64,000 nucleotides of DNA from UBA11986 sp031402435 (GCA_031402435.1 JANNSJ010000058.1:1-64000); one strand, 5' to 3'. Positions 1 through 9,395 are shown, counted from the stretch's first letter. Notes: generated from the sequence alone by a model not told the origin. A program made the numbers and translations.

Positions 1-488
1 CTGACGGTTCCCAGCGGGCAATCCACAAACTCTGCAATCTCTTCGTAGCTTAACCCTTCGATGTCGCTCAGTATCACTACTGTTCTGAAATCATCCGGCA
101 ACGATGCTATTGCTTTTGTTACATCATCGTCAAGCAAACTGCCGAACAACGTCTCCTGAAGATCATTTGATTGGGTGGACTCGGCACGTACCCTGCTGTA
201 AAAGTCCTTTACCTCATCGTAATCAACGGTATCGGGTTCTTTGGTCTCTTTTCGGTACCGGTTGATATATGAGTTCTTCATGATTCGGAACAACCAAGCC
301 TTGATGTTGGTTCCCTGTTCATACGAATCCCAGAACCGATATGCCTTCAGGTAGGTTTCCTGCACAAGGTCATCCGCATCCTGAGCATTATTCGTCGTGC
401 GAACGGCGTAGTTGTACAATAAGTCCATGTGGGGAAGCGCTTCCCGCTCAAATTCCTTATGTCTATCGCTCTTCGCCGAACGCTTCAT
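1..488 (-). CDS. ECF-family RNA polymerase sigma factor (partial)
   Basis: The 162 residues visible here are most of an extracytoplasmic-function sigma-70 factor; the C-terminus lies beyond the left edge. Region 2 spans about residues 20-85, with DLVQET at 40-45 in the core-binding helix and WLFRIMKN followed by NRYR in the -10 recognition part. Region 4 begins near residue 115 and shows the helix-turn-helix segment LSYEEIAEF (146-154) followed by CPLGTV. ATG at 488 is the first Met in frame and a sigma-70-like promoter lies just upstream. It is the last gene visible on this strand, 95 nt after an M14 peptidase gene. Such factors usually answer envelope or oxidative stress through an anti-sigma partner, which would lie outside the window. 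The regulon cannot be inferred. Confidence 0.93.
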   Translation of the reverse strand, partial: MKRSAKSDRHKEFEREALPHMDLLYNYAVRTTNNAQDADDLVQETYLKAYRFWDSYEQGTNIKAWLFRIMKNSYINRYRKETKEPDTVDYDEVKDFYSRVRAESTQSNDLQETLFGSLLDDDVTKAIASLPDDFRTVVILSDIEGLSYEEIAEFVDCPLGTV

Positions 489-522
489 TGTGACGCGAAT
501 GGTAATGTGCTACGGTGGTCGG

Positions 523-562
523 TTATCGCCGATAAGATAGAACAATGCTGTTCCACTTTCAA
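523..562 (-). promoter_or_regulatory. Putative sigma-70 promoter and inverted repeat for the ECF sigma gene
   Basis: On the minus strand, TTGAAA (557-562) and TATCTT (534-539) are separated by 17 nt, a good -35/-10 pair 46 nt upstream of the ECF start codon. A perfect inverted repeat, TTATCG-c-CGATAA (523-535), overlaps the downstream edge of the -10 box. It could be a repressor or autoregulatory site, but this is inferred from position only. The same TATCTT -10 hexamer occurs in the mraZ promoter of this window. Confidence 0.45.
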
Positions 563-583
563 GTGTAAAATCGTTTCTGTACC

Positions 584-1762
584 TCACAAGTGCGGAAGTT
601 GGAGAAGGTCGAGAAGCTCGGTCAGCGGTAACGAACGATTAACTACCAGTTGCTCTGTTCGAACAATGCGTGCACCACCATCAATAGTCTTCAGTGCTCC
701 ATGGGTGTTGAGATCACCGATGTCTTTGATTGTTGCGATTGTTCTTTCTTTACCCTTGTTGAGTTGTGCGTCGAAGAGAACGCCGATATCTATTGAATGA
801 AACCATCCTGTGGGGTGCCGCAGCTTCACATTGCGGACAATGACGTCATAGACACGTTTTGTGTTTGGTGCAAGGTGTGCATAATAGTCGAGATCGGTGT
901 CTTGAAAGGAACCATTGGCAATACTCTGTATCGCGGTAAGGATGCCAATATAATTGAGTTTGCGAATAAATTCCTTCTCAATATCATTCGGCCAATGCCC
1001 GGACTCGATCAGAACTGTGCTTGTTCCCCATCGCTGCATGTTGTCACCGAATGCGCGCGGTTCGAACGTATCATCATAGCTTGCGAGATGGCCCGGAACG
1101 AATTGACCCAACGTTCTGGCAATCAACGCCGCAACGCGCATGGCACGAACACGAACCGGTGGCCTTGTTTTGTTCTCATCTGCCGCCGGTGCAAGCAGCG
1201 CAATTGCTGTTACGTTCTTGGAGTTTCCTGTTGAACTCAACTCCTGATCATGCAGATTGAACCCGAATGAGGGTTTGAACCGGCGCTGCATGTTGCGGAG
1301 AATGCGAGCTTCCGGTGTTGCCAAATCCAACGCGTCCCTGTTCATATCGATGCCGACGGCCGTTCTTCTTTCTACTCTCTCTGCCCCATCAGGATTCAAC
1401 ATGGGGATGAAGTAGAGAGTCACATCCGCAAGCATATCCGTTATCCATTTGTCTTCTGCAAATCGGTGCAGGAGAAAGCTGAAGATATCCATGAACGCGA
1501 GCGTTGCAGTCGATTCATCGCCATGCATCTGAGACCACAAAAGAACCTTCTTGCCACCCGTACCGACGGTAATCACGTTAATACTGCGGCCTTCGATCGA
1601 GGAGCCGACCTCTTCCATTGACATCAGCCTGTTGCTCTTCACAATGAAATCAAATAGCTCGGCAAATATCCTATCATGCGTGCAGTTCTTCGGGCTGAGG
1701 TGGTCAAGCCTGTAACGTTCGTATGTTGAGAAGAGCTGCTTGGCAAGTGCGTTTGAGGTCAT
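584..1762 (-). CDS. M14-family zinc carboxypeptidase-like protein
   Basis: This 392-residue protein is a zinc peptidase of family M14. The first metal ligands are in HGDE (His80, Glu83), the third is His171 in NLHDQ, and the probable catalytic Glu253 is in LIESG. The family NPDG segment (123-126) and DMNRD (139-143) for substrate carboxylate binding are also present. No signal peptide is visible, so the product may be cytoplasmic or exported by another route. Some M14 enzymes cut peptidoglycan stem peptides, which would fit the cell-wall neighbourhood, but substrate specificity cannot be read from the sequence. The gene lies 91 nt after the DUF4175 gene on the same strand. ATG at 1762 is the only reasonable start. 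Confidence 0.88.
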   Translation of the reverse strand: MTSNALAKQLFSTYERYRLDHLSPKNCTHDRIFAELFDFIVKSNRLMSMEEVGSSIEGRSINVITVGTGGKKVLLWSQMHGDESTATLAFMDIFSFLLHRFAEDKWITDMLADVTLYFIPMLNPDGAERVERRTAVGIDMNRDALDLATPEARILRNMQRRFKPSFGFNLHDQELSSTGNSKNVTAIALLAPAADENKTRPPVRVRAMRVAALIARTLGQFVPGHLASYDDTFEPRAFGDNMQRWGTSTVLIESGHWPNDIEKEFIRKLNYIGILTAIQSIANGSFQDTDLDYYAHLAPNTKRVYDVIVRNVKLRHPTGWFHSIDIGVLFDAQLNKGKERTIATIKDIGDLNTHGALKTIDGGARIVRTEQLVVNRSLPLTELLDLLQLPHL

Positions 1763-1853
1763 AGCAAACTATGATTTGTAAAAACCGTGTAGAATATAAA
1801 AGAATGGGGAGAGAATTGCTATTGTGGGAAACTCAGAAGGAGAGCTTTCTGCC

Positions 1854-4800
1854 TTAGTTTTGTTTCTGATCCTGTTCCAACAACTCGAAATACTTCTTGA
1901 TTAGCTCTTCGTAGTCCTTGGCGTAGCCTTCTTCGAGAGCTTTGAGCATATCCTGGCGGAGGCGGCTCTTCCCTTCCTGGGTGGAAAGATCAATAGAACC
2001 GGGGCTCTTGCGTGCAAGTTCTCTGCCTGATTCCGCTTTTCGCTTCTTCTCAAAGTCGCGTTCACGCGCGGAGCGCTGTGAATCAAGTAAGCGGGAGAGT
2101 ATGCGGTCCTGTTTCCGAAGAGTCTCGGGATTGACATTTCCCTGCGCCAGATCGGTCTGCACTTCCCGCATATCCTGTGCAGCTTTGTTCAGATCGCCGA
2201 GGATTTTACTGAGGTCGCCGGATTGCGATGCTTCTTTTGCCAGTTGCTCAAGAGATTTCCTGACAGCACCCTGTTCTCCTGCAAGTCTCGCCATTTCTGA
2301 AGCCTGCTGTCCGCCCATCCCAAGACCCTGCGTTCCCTGATTGATCCCTTGCTGCTGCCCGCTCATTTGGCCCAATCGTTGCATCATCCCGGCCATACCC
2401 ATACCCTGCCCTCCCTGACCCTGCATCATTGCATTCATGGAGCTCTGCATTTGGCTTGCGGCTTCGTTAAGCGAGGCCATCGCGGCGCCTTGTTGTTGTC
2501 CCGCCATCTGACCGTTGCGCATGTCCTGCATCGTTTGCATGGCGTTGTTCATCTCACGCATCGCATCGCCGATGGATTTTCCCATCTCCGGTGAGATGCC
2601 GAATGTTTTTTGCGAGAGCTTGCCCATGTTGTTCGCGACATTCGCAAGGTCGCGCATAACCTCCATTTGCTCTGCTGCTTTATCGCGAAACCGTGATGAG
2701 TTCTGCTCCAGTTGCTGCGATTCGTTCTTCAGCGCTTCCTGACGCTTGGAAAGCTCCAGCAAATCCTGCATCGATCTCCGCATCTCATTCACGATTTGGC
2801 GCTGCTGGTTCTGCTGCATGGATTTTTGCGACTGTTGCATTTGCTGCATGAACTGCCCCATCTTCTGCATCGCTTGTTTCTGGTTTTGCATTGCCTGCTG
2901 CATCTGCTGTTGCTGCATCTGCTCTGCAATCTGTTTCATTTGCTCTTCGAGCTGGCTCTGCTCGAGTTGCTCACGGGCTTTCTGCATTTCATCCAACGGC
3001 ATTTCGGTAGGGAATTCCTCCATCTTCTTCTGCAGGTCGGCAAGTTCCTTCTGCAGCTGCTCAAGTTGTTTCTGGAGGTCTTTCTGCTGTTGTGCCAACT
3101 CGTTCAGTCGCTGCTTGTCTTCGGGATGTGTTTGTTCGGTTTTTTTGGCAAGCTCCTCCTGTTCCTTCATCATCTTCTCGGTTCGCTTTACGGCCTCGTC
3201 CAATTTCTGCTCGATCTGAATTCGTTTCAACAGGTTCATCGTCCGCTCAATACTCTTGCGGAAGTTCTCCTCGGAGAATTGAAAATTCTGTAATGCCTGC
3301 TTCATCTGTTCCGGATTCATCTGCTGCATTGCCTGTTGCATCTTCTTCATCGCTTCCGAGAACTCGGGAGAATTCATTTGCTCCATCATCTGTTGCAGTT
3401 CCTGATACTTCTCAAGCGTTTCCTTTGAGAGCACCTGGTTCTTCTGCATCTCCTCCACCATCTTCTCAACGGTTTTGTTGACTTCATCGAGTTTCATTTG
3501 AATCTCCTGGTACTTCTTCGCCACCTCTTCGGCCTTCTTCTGCTCCTGCCAGTCCATCTTCTGGGGAGCCTTCTTCATCTGCTGCTGGAGTTCATCCAAC
3601 TCCTTTTTGGCTTCCTGTGCATCCTTTAACGCTTCTTTCATGCTCTCCAGGCTTACTTCATGCCCCTTATCCAAATCGGCGAAGACTTCATCGAGAGACG
3701 GAAGCCTGAGCGTATACACTTCGCTGCGTGCAGATTTTGGTCCCGACACGTTATCGTTATCAAACACCTCAATGTAATAGCTCAGGACATCTTCTGGCAC
3801 AAGACTAAGCCCGGAAAGATCCCAGAGGTACGGAAGAAGCGTTTCGTTCTTCACACCTTCAGGAAATGGAACTTGAAGAAGCGTATAGTCGGCAGCGGGC
3901 TGCTCGTAGCGGGATTGAATCAATTTGTATGCAAGCCGCAGTTGAGTAAAACCATAGTCGTCTTTGATTCTGAATAGCATGTTCAGGGATGAATTCTCTG
4001 CGATATCGATATTCCGGCCAGGCATTTCGATGTTGGCTACCGGATACGCGTCTGCAATAACCTTGAGTGTGTACTCAATAGGCTCTGCATTTGTAATGCT
4101 CTCCTTGTCCATGAGAAGGATATGATACGTTCGATCTTTCGTGGGGGAGATGACACCTGTAGCGTTACTGCCGGAGACACTCAGAGCGGATTCTGTCTTA
4201 TCGTTGAACACCAGTGCAGCCGAAGCAAGCTCTTTGTTTGATTCAACGGTGAACGAGATGCGCGTTCCTTTTAGTGCACTCACATCACCCGCATTATCAT
4301 CAAGCAATCGAGAGCCGAGTTTGGCGTAGACTGGAAATGATAGTTGCAACCTCAGCGCACTCACCGCCGGTCGGTCGATCACCGTAAGCATAAACTCATC
4401 ACTTTTGACATCTCCTGATCTCACAAAATATCGGGTGGATGATGTCAGGGGTGCAAGCTCGTAACCAAACGTGCCGTTGGGGGCAGCATCAAGTTTTCGA
4501 TATTCGTACTCAAGCTGCCCTTCGGGTTTTGCTGCAAGTGTAATTTCCCTCTGAGGTGCCCCGTCGACCCGAACGGTGATGGGGATTTTTTCGCCTTTCA
4601 CCACTTCCTTGTTGCCGGGCTCAACGATAAATCTAAATGGTGCAGGTGCTTCGAATGAATTGGTATAGTTCAGCAGCCGGTTGAACGAAGTAAGGGTCGA
4701 ACCGGGAAAGAACACCGTCAACACAAGCCCAACCAGGGCAACTACTCCAAGTTGTTGCGCGAGCCGCTTCACTCCTGCGTAATCTGAAATAGATGAGAAG

Positions 4801-5246
4801 TCATACGGCTCAATTTCTTTTCTCACATCACTGAACGACGCATCGATGAGTTCCGGGGAATAGATCTGTGTCTTGTTGCGCACCTGGAAAAGCTGCAGGA
4901 TGTTGACAAGGTGATCTTTGATGGTCGGGAATTTCTCGCCGACTCGCTGAGCCGTTGCAACATCACTCTCACCCGGCAACATTCCTGCAAAGCGCAAAAG
5001 AGGAATGATGATTCGGACAACACACAATGTAACACCGAGTACGAGAACAGCCCAGAAGATGGATGTCCTGACAAGAATGGAGAAGTAGAGCACTCCCTCG
5101 AACACCACTGCAATAATCACAACTGTGAGGCCGATCAGAATGGAAAAGAGAATACCATTGTAAAGGGTGGTGGCGTGCTCTTTCCTTCTCGCGGATGCAA
5201 GACGGCTGGTAATTTTAGAATATATGTCGGGTACTTGCGGGTTCAT
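1854..5246 (-). CDS. DUF4175-type giant membrane protein with Gln/Met-rich coiled coil
   Basis: This 1130-residue protein matches the DUF4175 architecture as I know it. Two membrane helices lie near residues 28-50 and 58-80 and a third near 165-185. An extracytoplasmic part with beta-rich, Ig-like segments follows to about 510. A very long helical, coiled-coil-prone region runs from about 515 to 1100, and its middle is dominated by Gln, Met and Lys. Function is unknown; members often occur with MoxR ATPase, VWA and DUF4159 genes, suggesting an envelope role. It starts 4 nt after DUF4159, so the two are almost certainly cotranscribed. Leu/His-rich open frames on the opposite strand are by-products of the CAG/CTG-like repetition and are not genes. 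Confidence 0.85.
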   Translation of the reverse strand: MNPQVPDIYSKITSRLASARRKEHATTLYNGILFSILIGLTVVIIAVVFEGVLYFSILVRTSIFWAVLVLGVTLCVVRIIIPLLRFAGMLPGESDVATAQRVGEKFPTIKDHLVNILQLFQVRNKTQIYSPELIDASFSDVRKEIEPYDFSSISDYAGVKRLAQQLGVVALVGLVLTVFFPGSTLTSFNRLLNYTNSFEAPAPFRFIVEPGNKEVVKGEKIPITVRVDGAPQREITLAAKPEGQLEYEYRKLDAAPNGTFGYELAPLTSSTRYFVRSGDVKSDEFMLTVIDRPAVSALRLQLSFPVYAKLGSRLLDDNAGDVSALKGTRISFTVESNKELASAALVFNDKTESALSVSGSNATGVISPTKDRTYHILLMDKESITNAEPIEYTLKVIADAYPVANIEMPGRNIDIAENSSLNMLFRIKDDYGFTQLRLAYKLIQSRYEQPAADYTLLQVPFPEGVKNETLLPYLWDLSGLSLVPEDVLSYYIEVFDNDNVSGPKSARSEVYTLRLPSLDEVFADLDKGHEVSLESMKEALKDAQEAKKELDELQQQMKKAPQKMDWQEQKKAEEVAKKYQEIQMKLDEVNKTVEKMVEEMQKNQVLSKETLEKYQELQQMMEQMNSPEFSEAMKKMQQAMQQMNPEQMKQALQNFQFSEENFRKSIERTMNLLKRIQIEQKLDEAVKRTEKMMKEQEELAKKTEQTHPEDKQRLNELAQQQKDLQKQLEQLQKELADLQKKMEEFPTEMPLDEMQKAREQLEQSQLEEQMKQIAEQMQQQQMQQAMQNQKQAMQKMGQFMQQMQQSQKSMQQNQQRQIVNEMRRSMQDLLELSKRQEALKNESQQLEQNSSRFRDKAAEQMEVMRDLANVANNMGKLSQKTFGISPEMGKSIGDAMREMNNAMQTMQDMRNGQMAGQQQGAAMASLNEAASQMQSSMNAMMQGQGGQGMGMAGMMQRLGQMSGQQQGINQGTQGLGMGGQQASEMARLAGEQGAVRKSLEQLAKEASQSGDLSKILGDLNKAAQDMREVQTDLAQGNVNPETLRKQDRILSRLLDSQRSARERDFEKKRKAESGRELARKSPGSIDLSTQEGKSRLRQDMLKALEEGYAKDYEELIKKYFELLEQDQKQN

Positions 5247-5250
5247 GGTC

Positions 5251-5928
5251 CTAATGCGTCAACGCATACACAACAATGTTGGTTCCGAATTGAAGAGCTT
5301 CTTGCCGTTTCGGTTCGGGGTCATTGTGGATGTCAGGATCTGCCCAGCCGTCGCTCGGGTTTGTCTCATACGTGTAATAGACAACAAGTCTGCTATCATG
5401 AAAGAGGCCAAATGCTTGTGCCGGTTTTCCGTCGTGCTCATGGCTCTTCGGAGGACCGTTTGGAAAATCGAACTGTAAATGGTAGAGTGCGTGATTGAAC
5501 GGCAGTTCCGCCATCTCCTGTCCGGGAAGAACTTTCTTCATCTCTCTGCGGAACGCTTTATCCATGCCATAGTCGTCGTCCGCATAGAGGAACCCACCGT
5601 TTTCCAGATATGTTCTTAGCCGCCGAACTTCATTTTCACTGAAAGTAATATTGCCGTGCCCCGTAATGAAGATGAATGGATAGGAGAAGAAATTCTCACT
5701 GCCGATATCGACAAACTCGTACCTCGCATCAACATCGAGACCGGTGTTTTGCTTAACAAACTTGAGAAGATTGACTTCCGCCGATGGGTCGTTATACCAA
5801 TCGCCGCCGCCGGAGTATTTGAGGCGTGCGATCTTGAACGCGCTGGAAACGCGGGAGGGTTGAGCTTGAATAACAAAAGTAAGGGAAACAACTGCAAGGA
5901 GAACTGCCGGAATAATCCTCATCTGCAC
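5251..5928 (-). CDS. DUF4159 exported protein
   Basis: This 225-residue protein has an N-terminal signal peptide (hydrophobic about 5-19, likely cleavage after QAQ). The rest resembles DUF4159, with FIFITGHGNITFS, then an ENGGFLYADDDYG segment, and a C-terminal VVYALTH. The family is thought to have a class I glutamine-amidotransferase-like fold without known enzyme activity. The farthest start is GTG at 5928, five nucleotides after AGGAAGG; an ATG two codons later (5922) is the alternative. It directly precedes DUF4175. It lies downstream of the ftsZ terminator and therefore probably has its own promoter. Confidence 0.85.
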   Translation of the reverse strand: MQMRIIPAVLLAVVSLTFVIQAQPSRVSSAFKIARLKYSGGGDWYNDPSAEVNLLKFVKQNTGLDVDARYEFVDIGSENFFSYPFIFITGHGNITFSENEVRRLRTYLENGGFLYADDDYGMDKAFRREMKKVLPGQEMAELPFNHALYHLQFDFPNGPPKSHEHDGKPAQAFGLFHDSRLVVYYTYETNPSDGWADPDIHNDPEPKRQEALQFGTNIVVYALTH

Positions 5929-5980
5929 AATATCCTTCCTGTGAATACAGAATCAAGGTATCAAACACGGGACGAAGAAG

Positions 5981-6017
5981 CAAACAAAAGGCCTGCTCCG
6001 CAACGGGAACAGGCCTT
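5981..6017 (-). terminator. Rho-independent terminator of the dcw cluster
   Basis: On the minus strand a 12-bp stem (arms 6006-6017 and 5988-5999, one G-T pair) closes a 6-nt loop and is followed by TTTTGTTTGC. It lies 30 nt after the ftsZ stop, marking the 3' end of the dcw transcript and separating it from DUF4159. Confidence 0.9.
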
Positions 6018-6047
6018 GCTGATGAAGACAACGTTTGTTCAGAATGG

Positions 6048-7229
6048 TCAGTCCATGATCTTCCTGAGGAACGCCGGTTTGTCCGGATCGGTCTTGTCAA
6101 TCTTCTCGCGGCCGTAACTATCATCGGCGCGATAGGGATTGACCGTGATATCAACACCGCGGCGCATGAATGCCGGCTCGTCCAGTTTCTGAAGCTCTGC
6201 TGCACCCGTAGGCACGCGGTCGATTAATCTCACGGGCTTCCCCGTTCGAGCAACCAACGGACTTGCGCCCCCACGACGATTAAAGCCGGTTGCAATAACA
6301 GTGACCATGATTTCATCGGTCATGCTCTCGTCAACCACTGCGCCAAGAATAACATTGGCATCCTCGCCCGCTGCATCGTGGATGATCTCTGTCGCTTCGT
6401 CCACTTCCACCAGCGACATTGACGGTCCGCCGGTGATGTTAACAAGTACGCCCTGCGCACCGGCAATCGAAACATCATCCAGCAACGGGCTGGAGATTGC
6501 TGCGTGTGCTGCTTCCACCGCGCGATTCTCGCCGCTCGCAATACCGGAACCCATCACCGCGTCGCCCATCTCTTTCATCACTGTTCGTACATCGGCAAAG
6601 TCCACATTGATAAGACCTGGAACGGTAATGAGTTCAGAGATGCCACGCGTTGCTCCGTACAACACCTGGTTGGCAATTTCAAACGCTTCGGTAAGCGGAG
6701 TTGTGCGCTCGACGATGTTCAGAAGTTTTTGATTCGGGATGACGATCAACGTATCCACCTGTTTCTTCATCTCCTCAATACCCGCGTCGGCCTGGCCCAT
6801 ACGTTTCTTACCTTCGCATTGGAATGGCCGGGTGACAATCCCAACCACTAGGGCGCCGATACTCTTTGCAATGTTTGCCACAAGAGGGCCGCCTCCTGTG
6901 CCTGTTCCGCCACCCATGCCGGCCGTGACGAACACCATATCGCTGCCGGCAAGAGCACGCGCAATTTCATCGCGGTCTTCCTCCACCGCACGATGACCGA
7001 CGATGGGGTCAGCTCCCGCACCGAGACCGCGGGTGAGGTTCTTGCCGATCTGGATTTTGCTTGGGGCGTCGCTCCGGTCAAGCGCCTGTGTATCCGTATT
7101 GACTGCGAAGAAATCGACTCCGTGCAATCCGCGTTTAATCATGCTGTTCACGGCATTGCCGCCGCCGCCGCCAACGCCAACAACACGAATTTTCGCGCCG
7201 CGATCGAGACCATGGTCGAGTTCGATCAT
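6048..7229 (-). CDS. ftsZ: Cell division GTPase FtsZ
   Basis: FtsZ is the tubulin-like GTPase that forms the division ring at midcell. With the start used here (393 residues) the GTP-binding signature GGGTGTG is at 106-112. The C-terminal peptide reads DKPAFLRK, the site that contacts FtsA and other partners in this family. The reading frame extends 25 codons further upstream, but that would overlap ftsA. ATG at 7229 follows an excellent AAGGAG Shine-Dalgarno 8 nt upstream and begins MIELD, so it is preferred. It is the last gene of the dcw cluster, 61 nt after ftsA, and is followed by a terminator. Confidence 0.98.
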   Translation of the reverse strand: MIELDHGLDRGAKIRVVGVGGGGGNAVNSMIKRGLHGVDFFAVNTDTQALDRSDAPSKIQIGKNLTRGLGAGADPIVGHRAVEEDRDEIARALAGSDMVFVTAGMGGGTGTGGGPLVANIAKSIGALVVGIVTRPFQCEGKKRMGQADAGIEEMKKQVDTLIVIPNQKLLNIVERTTPLTEAFEIANQVLYGATRGISELITVPGLINVDFADVRTVMKEMGDAVMGSGIASGENRAVEAAHAAISSPLLDDVSIAGAQGVLVNITGGPSMSLVEVDEATEIIHDAAGEDANVILGAVVDESMTDEIMVTVIATGFNRRGGASPLVARTGKPVRLIDRVPTGAAELQKLDEPAFMRRGVDITVNPYRADDSYGREKIDKTDPDKPAFLRKIMD

Positions 7230-7290
7230 TGTATATATCTCCTTATAGTGATGGGATGGAATGAGGGAAATAATTTCGTTTGCATTGTTA

Positions 7291-8526
7291 TCATAATTGA
7301 TCAAACCACTCTTTCATTTTCCGGGCCATCGCTCCAACGGAATGTTCTTTGCTCGTCGAAGCCTGCGGCATCGGGGCGTTGCCGTAATTCTTGAGTCCGT
7401 GAATTACAAGTCCGACTGCCGTGGAGTATGCCGGGTTTTCGATCTCGCGCACAAGGCCACCGGAGAAACCGGTCGGAATCCCTATCTTCACGGGCATGCC
7501 GAGCACTTCGCGTGCAAGATCGGCAATACCCTTGACAAGCGCCCCGCCGCCGGTGAGAACAATCCCGCCAGACAGATGCTTGGAATATCCCGAACGCTTG
7601 ATCTCAAGGGCCGCAATTTCGAAGATCTCCTCCATGCGTGGTTGAATGATCGTCGCAAGAAGGCGTGAGTCAATTTCAATCGGTGCGCGACCTCCAACGC
7701 CGGGCAACACAATCGTTTCATTGTTGATGACGCCGGGGACGTACGCGTGTCCGTGTTCCTTTTTCAGCTTCTCTGCCTGCTCATTGAGTATGCCGAGACC
7801 TTTGCGAATGTCGTCTGTGACTTTCTTCCCGGCAATGCCGATCACTGCTGTGTGACGGATTGTTCTTTCCTCAAACACGGCAAGATCGGTTGTACCACCT
7901 CCTACATCGAGCAATGCTATGCCGACTTCCTTCTCTTCATCATCAAGCACTGCATAACTGGAGGCGAGAGGCTCCAGCACCATGTCGCTTACCTCAAGGC
8001 CTGCACGTTGAACACATTTGTAAATGTTCTGCGCTGCGCTGACGAGTCCGGTGATGATATGAACGTTGGCTTCCATGCGAATCCCAGACATGCCAAGCGG
8101 ATCGTACACACCATCCTGGCCATCAATGATGAACTCCTGCGGGATCACGTGAATGATCTTTCGATCTGTAGGGAGGGCAATCCTTTTGGTGTCTTCGATG
8201 AGACGATCAATGTCGGCTTGCGTAATTTCATGTTCATTGCCGCTGATACTGATAACGCCACGACTCTGGAAGCTCTGGATGTGGTCGCCTGCGATGCCGA
8301 CGATAACGGACTTGATGGCAACACCTGATTGTGACTGTGCTTCACTCACGGCGTTGGTCACTGATTTTATCGTCTTGTCTATATGAGTAACGACACCCCG
8401 CATCATGCCTTCGGATTGGCTGCGCCCCAGTCCAAGCACGTTGATTCTACCGCTTTCATCCATGCCGGCCACAACGGCGCACACTTTTGTGGTTCCGATA
8501 TCGAGGCCTACGATGATGTTGTCCAT
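7291..8526 (-). CDS. ftsA: Cell division protein FtsA
   Basis: FtsA (411 residues) is the actin-like ATPase that tethers FtsZ filaments to the inner membrane. The phosphate-binding motifs VGLDIGTTK near the N-terminus and LLDVGGGTTDLAV in the middle are clear. The C-terminus ends in an amphipathic helix, MARKMKEWFDQL, as expected for membrane attachment. ATG at 8526 gives the standard MDNIIVGLDIG beginning. The gene lies between ftsQ (41-nt gap) and ftsZ, the conserved dcw order. Confidence 0.98.
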   Translation of the reverse strand: MDNIIVGLDIGTTKVCAVVAGMDESGRINVLGLGRSQSEGMMRGVVTHIDKTIKSVTNAVSEAQSQSGVAIKSVIVGIAGDHIQSFQSRGVISISGNEHEITQADIDRLIEDTKRIALPTDRKIIHVIPQEFIIDGQDGVYDPLGMSGIRMEANVHIITGLVSAAQNIYKCVQRAGLEVSDMVLEPLASSYAVLDDEEKEVGIALLDVGGGTTDLAVFEERTIRHTAVIGIAGKKVTDDIRKGLGILNEQAEKLKKEHGHAYVPGVINNETIVLPGVGGRAPIEIDSRLLATIIQPRMEEIFEIAALEIKRSGYSKHLSGGIVLTGGGALVKGIADLAREVLGMPVKIGIPTGFSGGLVREIENPAYSTAVGLVIHGLKNYGNAPMPQASTSKEHSVGAMARKMKEWFDQL

Positions 8527-8567
8527 TGCAATTCCTTTTGTTTAGGTTGTAGAACGACAGATCTGCA

Positions 8568-9392
8568 TCAACTCTTTTTCTGTTTAACTGATTTCCCGGC
8601 GACAGCCCTCGTCGACTGTACTTCCTTTTTCTCATCATTCCAGCGAACGACCACCTGGTCCTCAAAGCGAAGGTCGACGTAGCCAATCTGCTGTGTCCCC
8701 TCGTGTAGAACAATCTCTTTCCAGAAACCATCAAGCTTTACAAGTTTCACACCGGCATCCCCGCGCCCGAACACAACCGGTACACCTGACTCTGCAGTAT
8801 AGAGGATGATGTCCTTGCCAGACTCTACATGGACCTCGGAGATTCGTCGATAGAGTTCATCGCTCAATTGCTGTGCTGTCGCAAGAATCTCAAGGGCTTC
8901 CCGCACATCACCTCTCATCACCTGCTTGCCTGGAATGAATTCGCCTGTCTGAAACGCACCCGTCAACACGGGGAGATCAAAAATATTCTCTAAACGAACC
9001 GGCGGTAGGACAACGCCATCAACGTCGAGATATTGAATTTTGTCCAGCACAACCGCGGCAATAGGCACGCGCTCTTGTATGGCAATGGAGATCCGATTGG
9101 GGGCTTCCCTGTTCACGGCCGCAGACTTGACGAACGCATTCTGCATGACCCGCTTCTGTGCTGCCATCAGATCAACGCTATACAGCTTCTGTGCCTTGCT
9201 GATGTTTGCAAGCGACAGAACCTCCTTCTCGGTGACAATACTGTTGCCACTCACGCGAACATCGACTACCCTCAGATCTGATTTCCACAGGTTTGCCCAG
9301 ACCGCAGAGACAATACATCCGGCGACCAATCCCACCATAAGGAGAGGACCACCAAGTGACCGACCGCGTTCAATGGTTGCGTTCGTTGCCAT
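8568..9392 (-). CDS. ftsQ: Cell division protein FtsQ/DivIB
   Basis: This 274-residue bitopic membrane protein has one transmembrane helix at about residues 16-34. A POTRA domain follows (about 38-108, containing RVSGNSIVTEKEV), then the beta domain typical of FtsQ. FtsQ links FtsL-type proteins to the later division machinery on the periplasmic side. The C-terminus is Lys-rich. It lies between murB (3-nt gap) and ftsA; the ddl gene often found here in other dcw clusters is absent. Confidence 0.92.
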   Translation of the reverse strand: MATNATIERGRSLGGPLLMVGLVAGCIVSAVWANLWKSDLRVVDVRVSGNSIVTEKEVLSLANISKAQKLYSVDLMAAQKRVMQNAFVKSAAVNREAPNRISIAIQERVPIAAVVLDKIQYLDVDGVVLPPVRLENIFDLPVLTGAFQTGEFIPGKQVMRGDVREALEILATAQQLSDELYRRISEVHVESGKDIILYTAESGVPVVFGRGDAGVKLVKLDGFWKEIVLHEGTQQIGYVDLRFEDQVVVRWNDEKKEVQSTRAVAGKSVKQKKS

Positions 9393-9395
9393 GGA

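Noticed and set aside
1763..1853. Possible terminator between DUF4175 and M14
   Set aside because: The only hairpin is a 5-bp stem with an 8-nt loop and no U-tract.
2349..3293. Leu/His-rich and Cys/Ser-rich open frames on the plus strand inside DUF4175
   Set aside because: They are mirror images of CAG/ATG-rich coiled-coil codons, have no ribosome-binding sites and resemble no protein.
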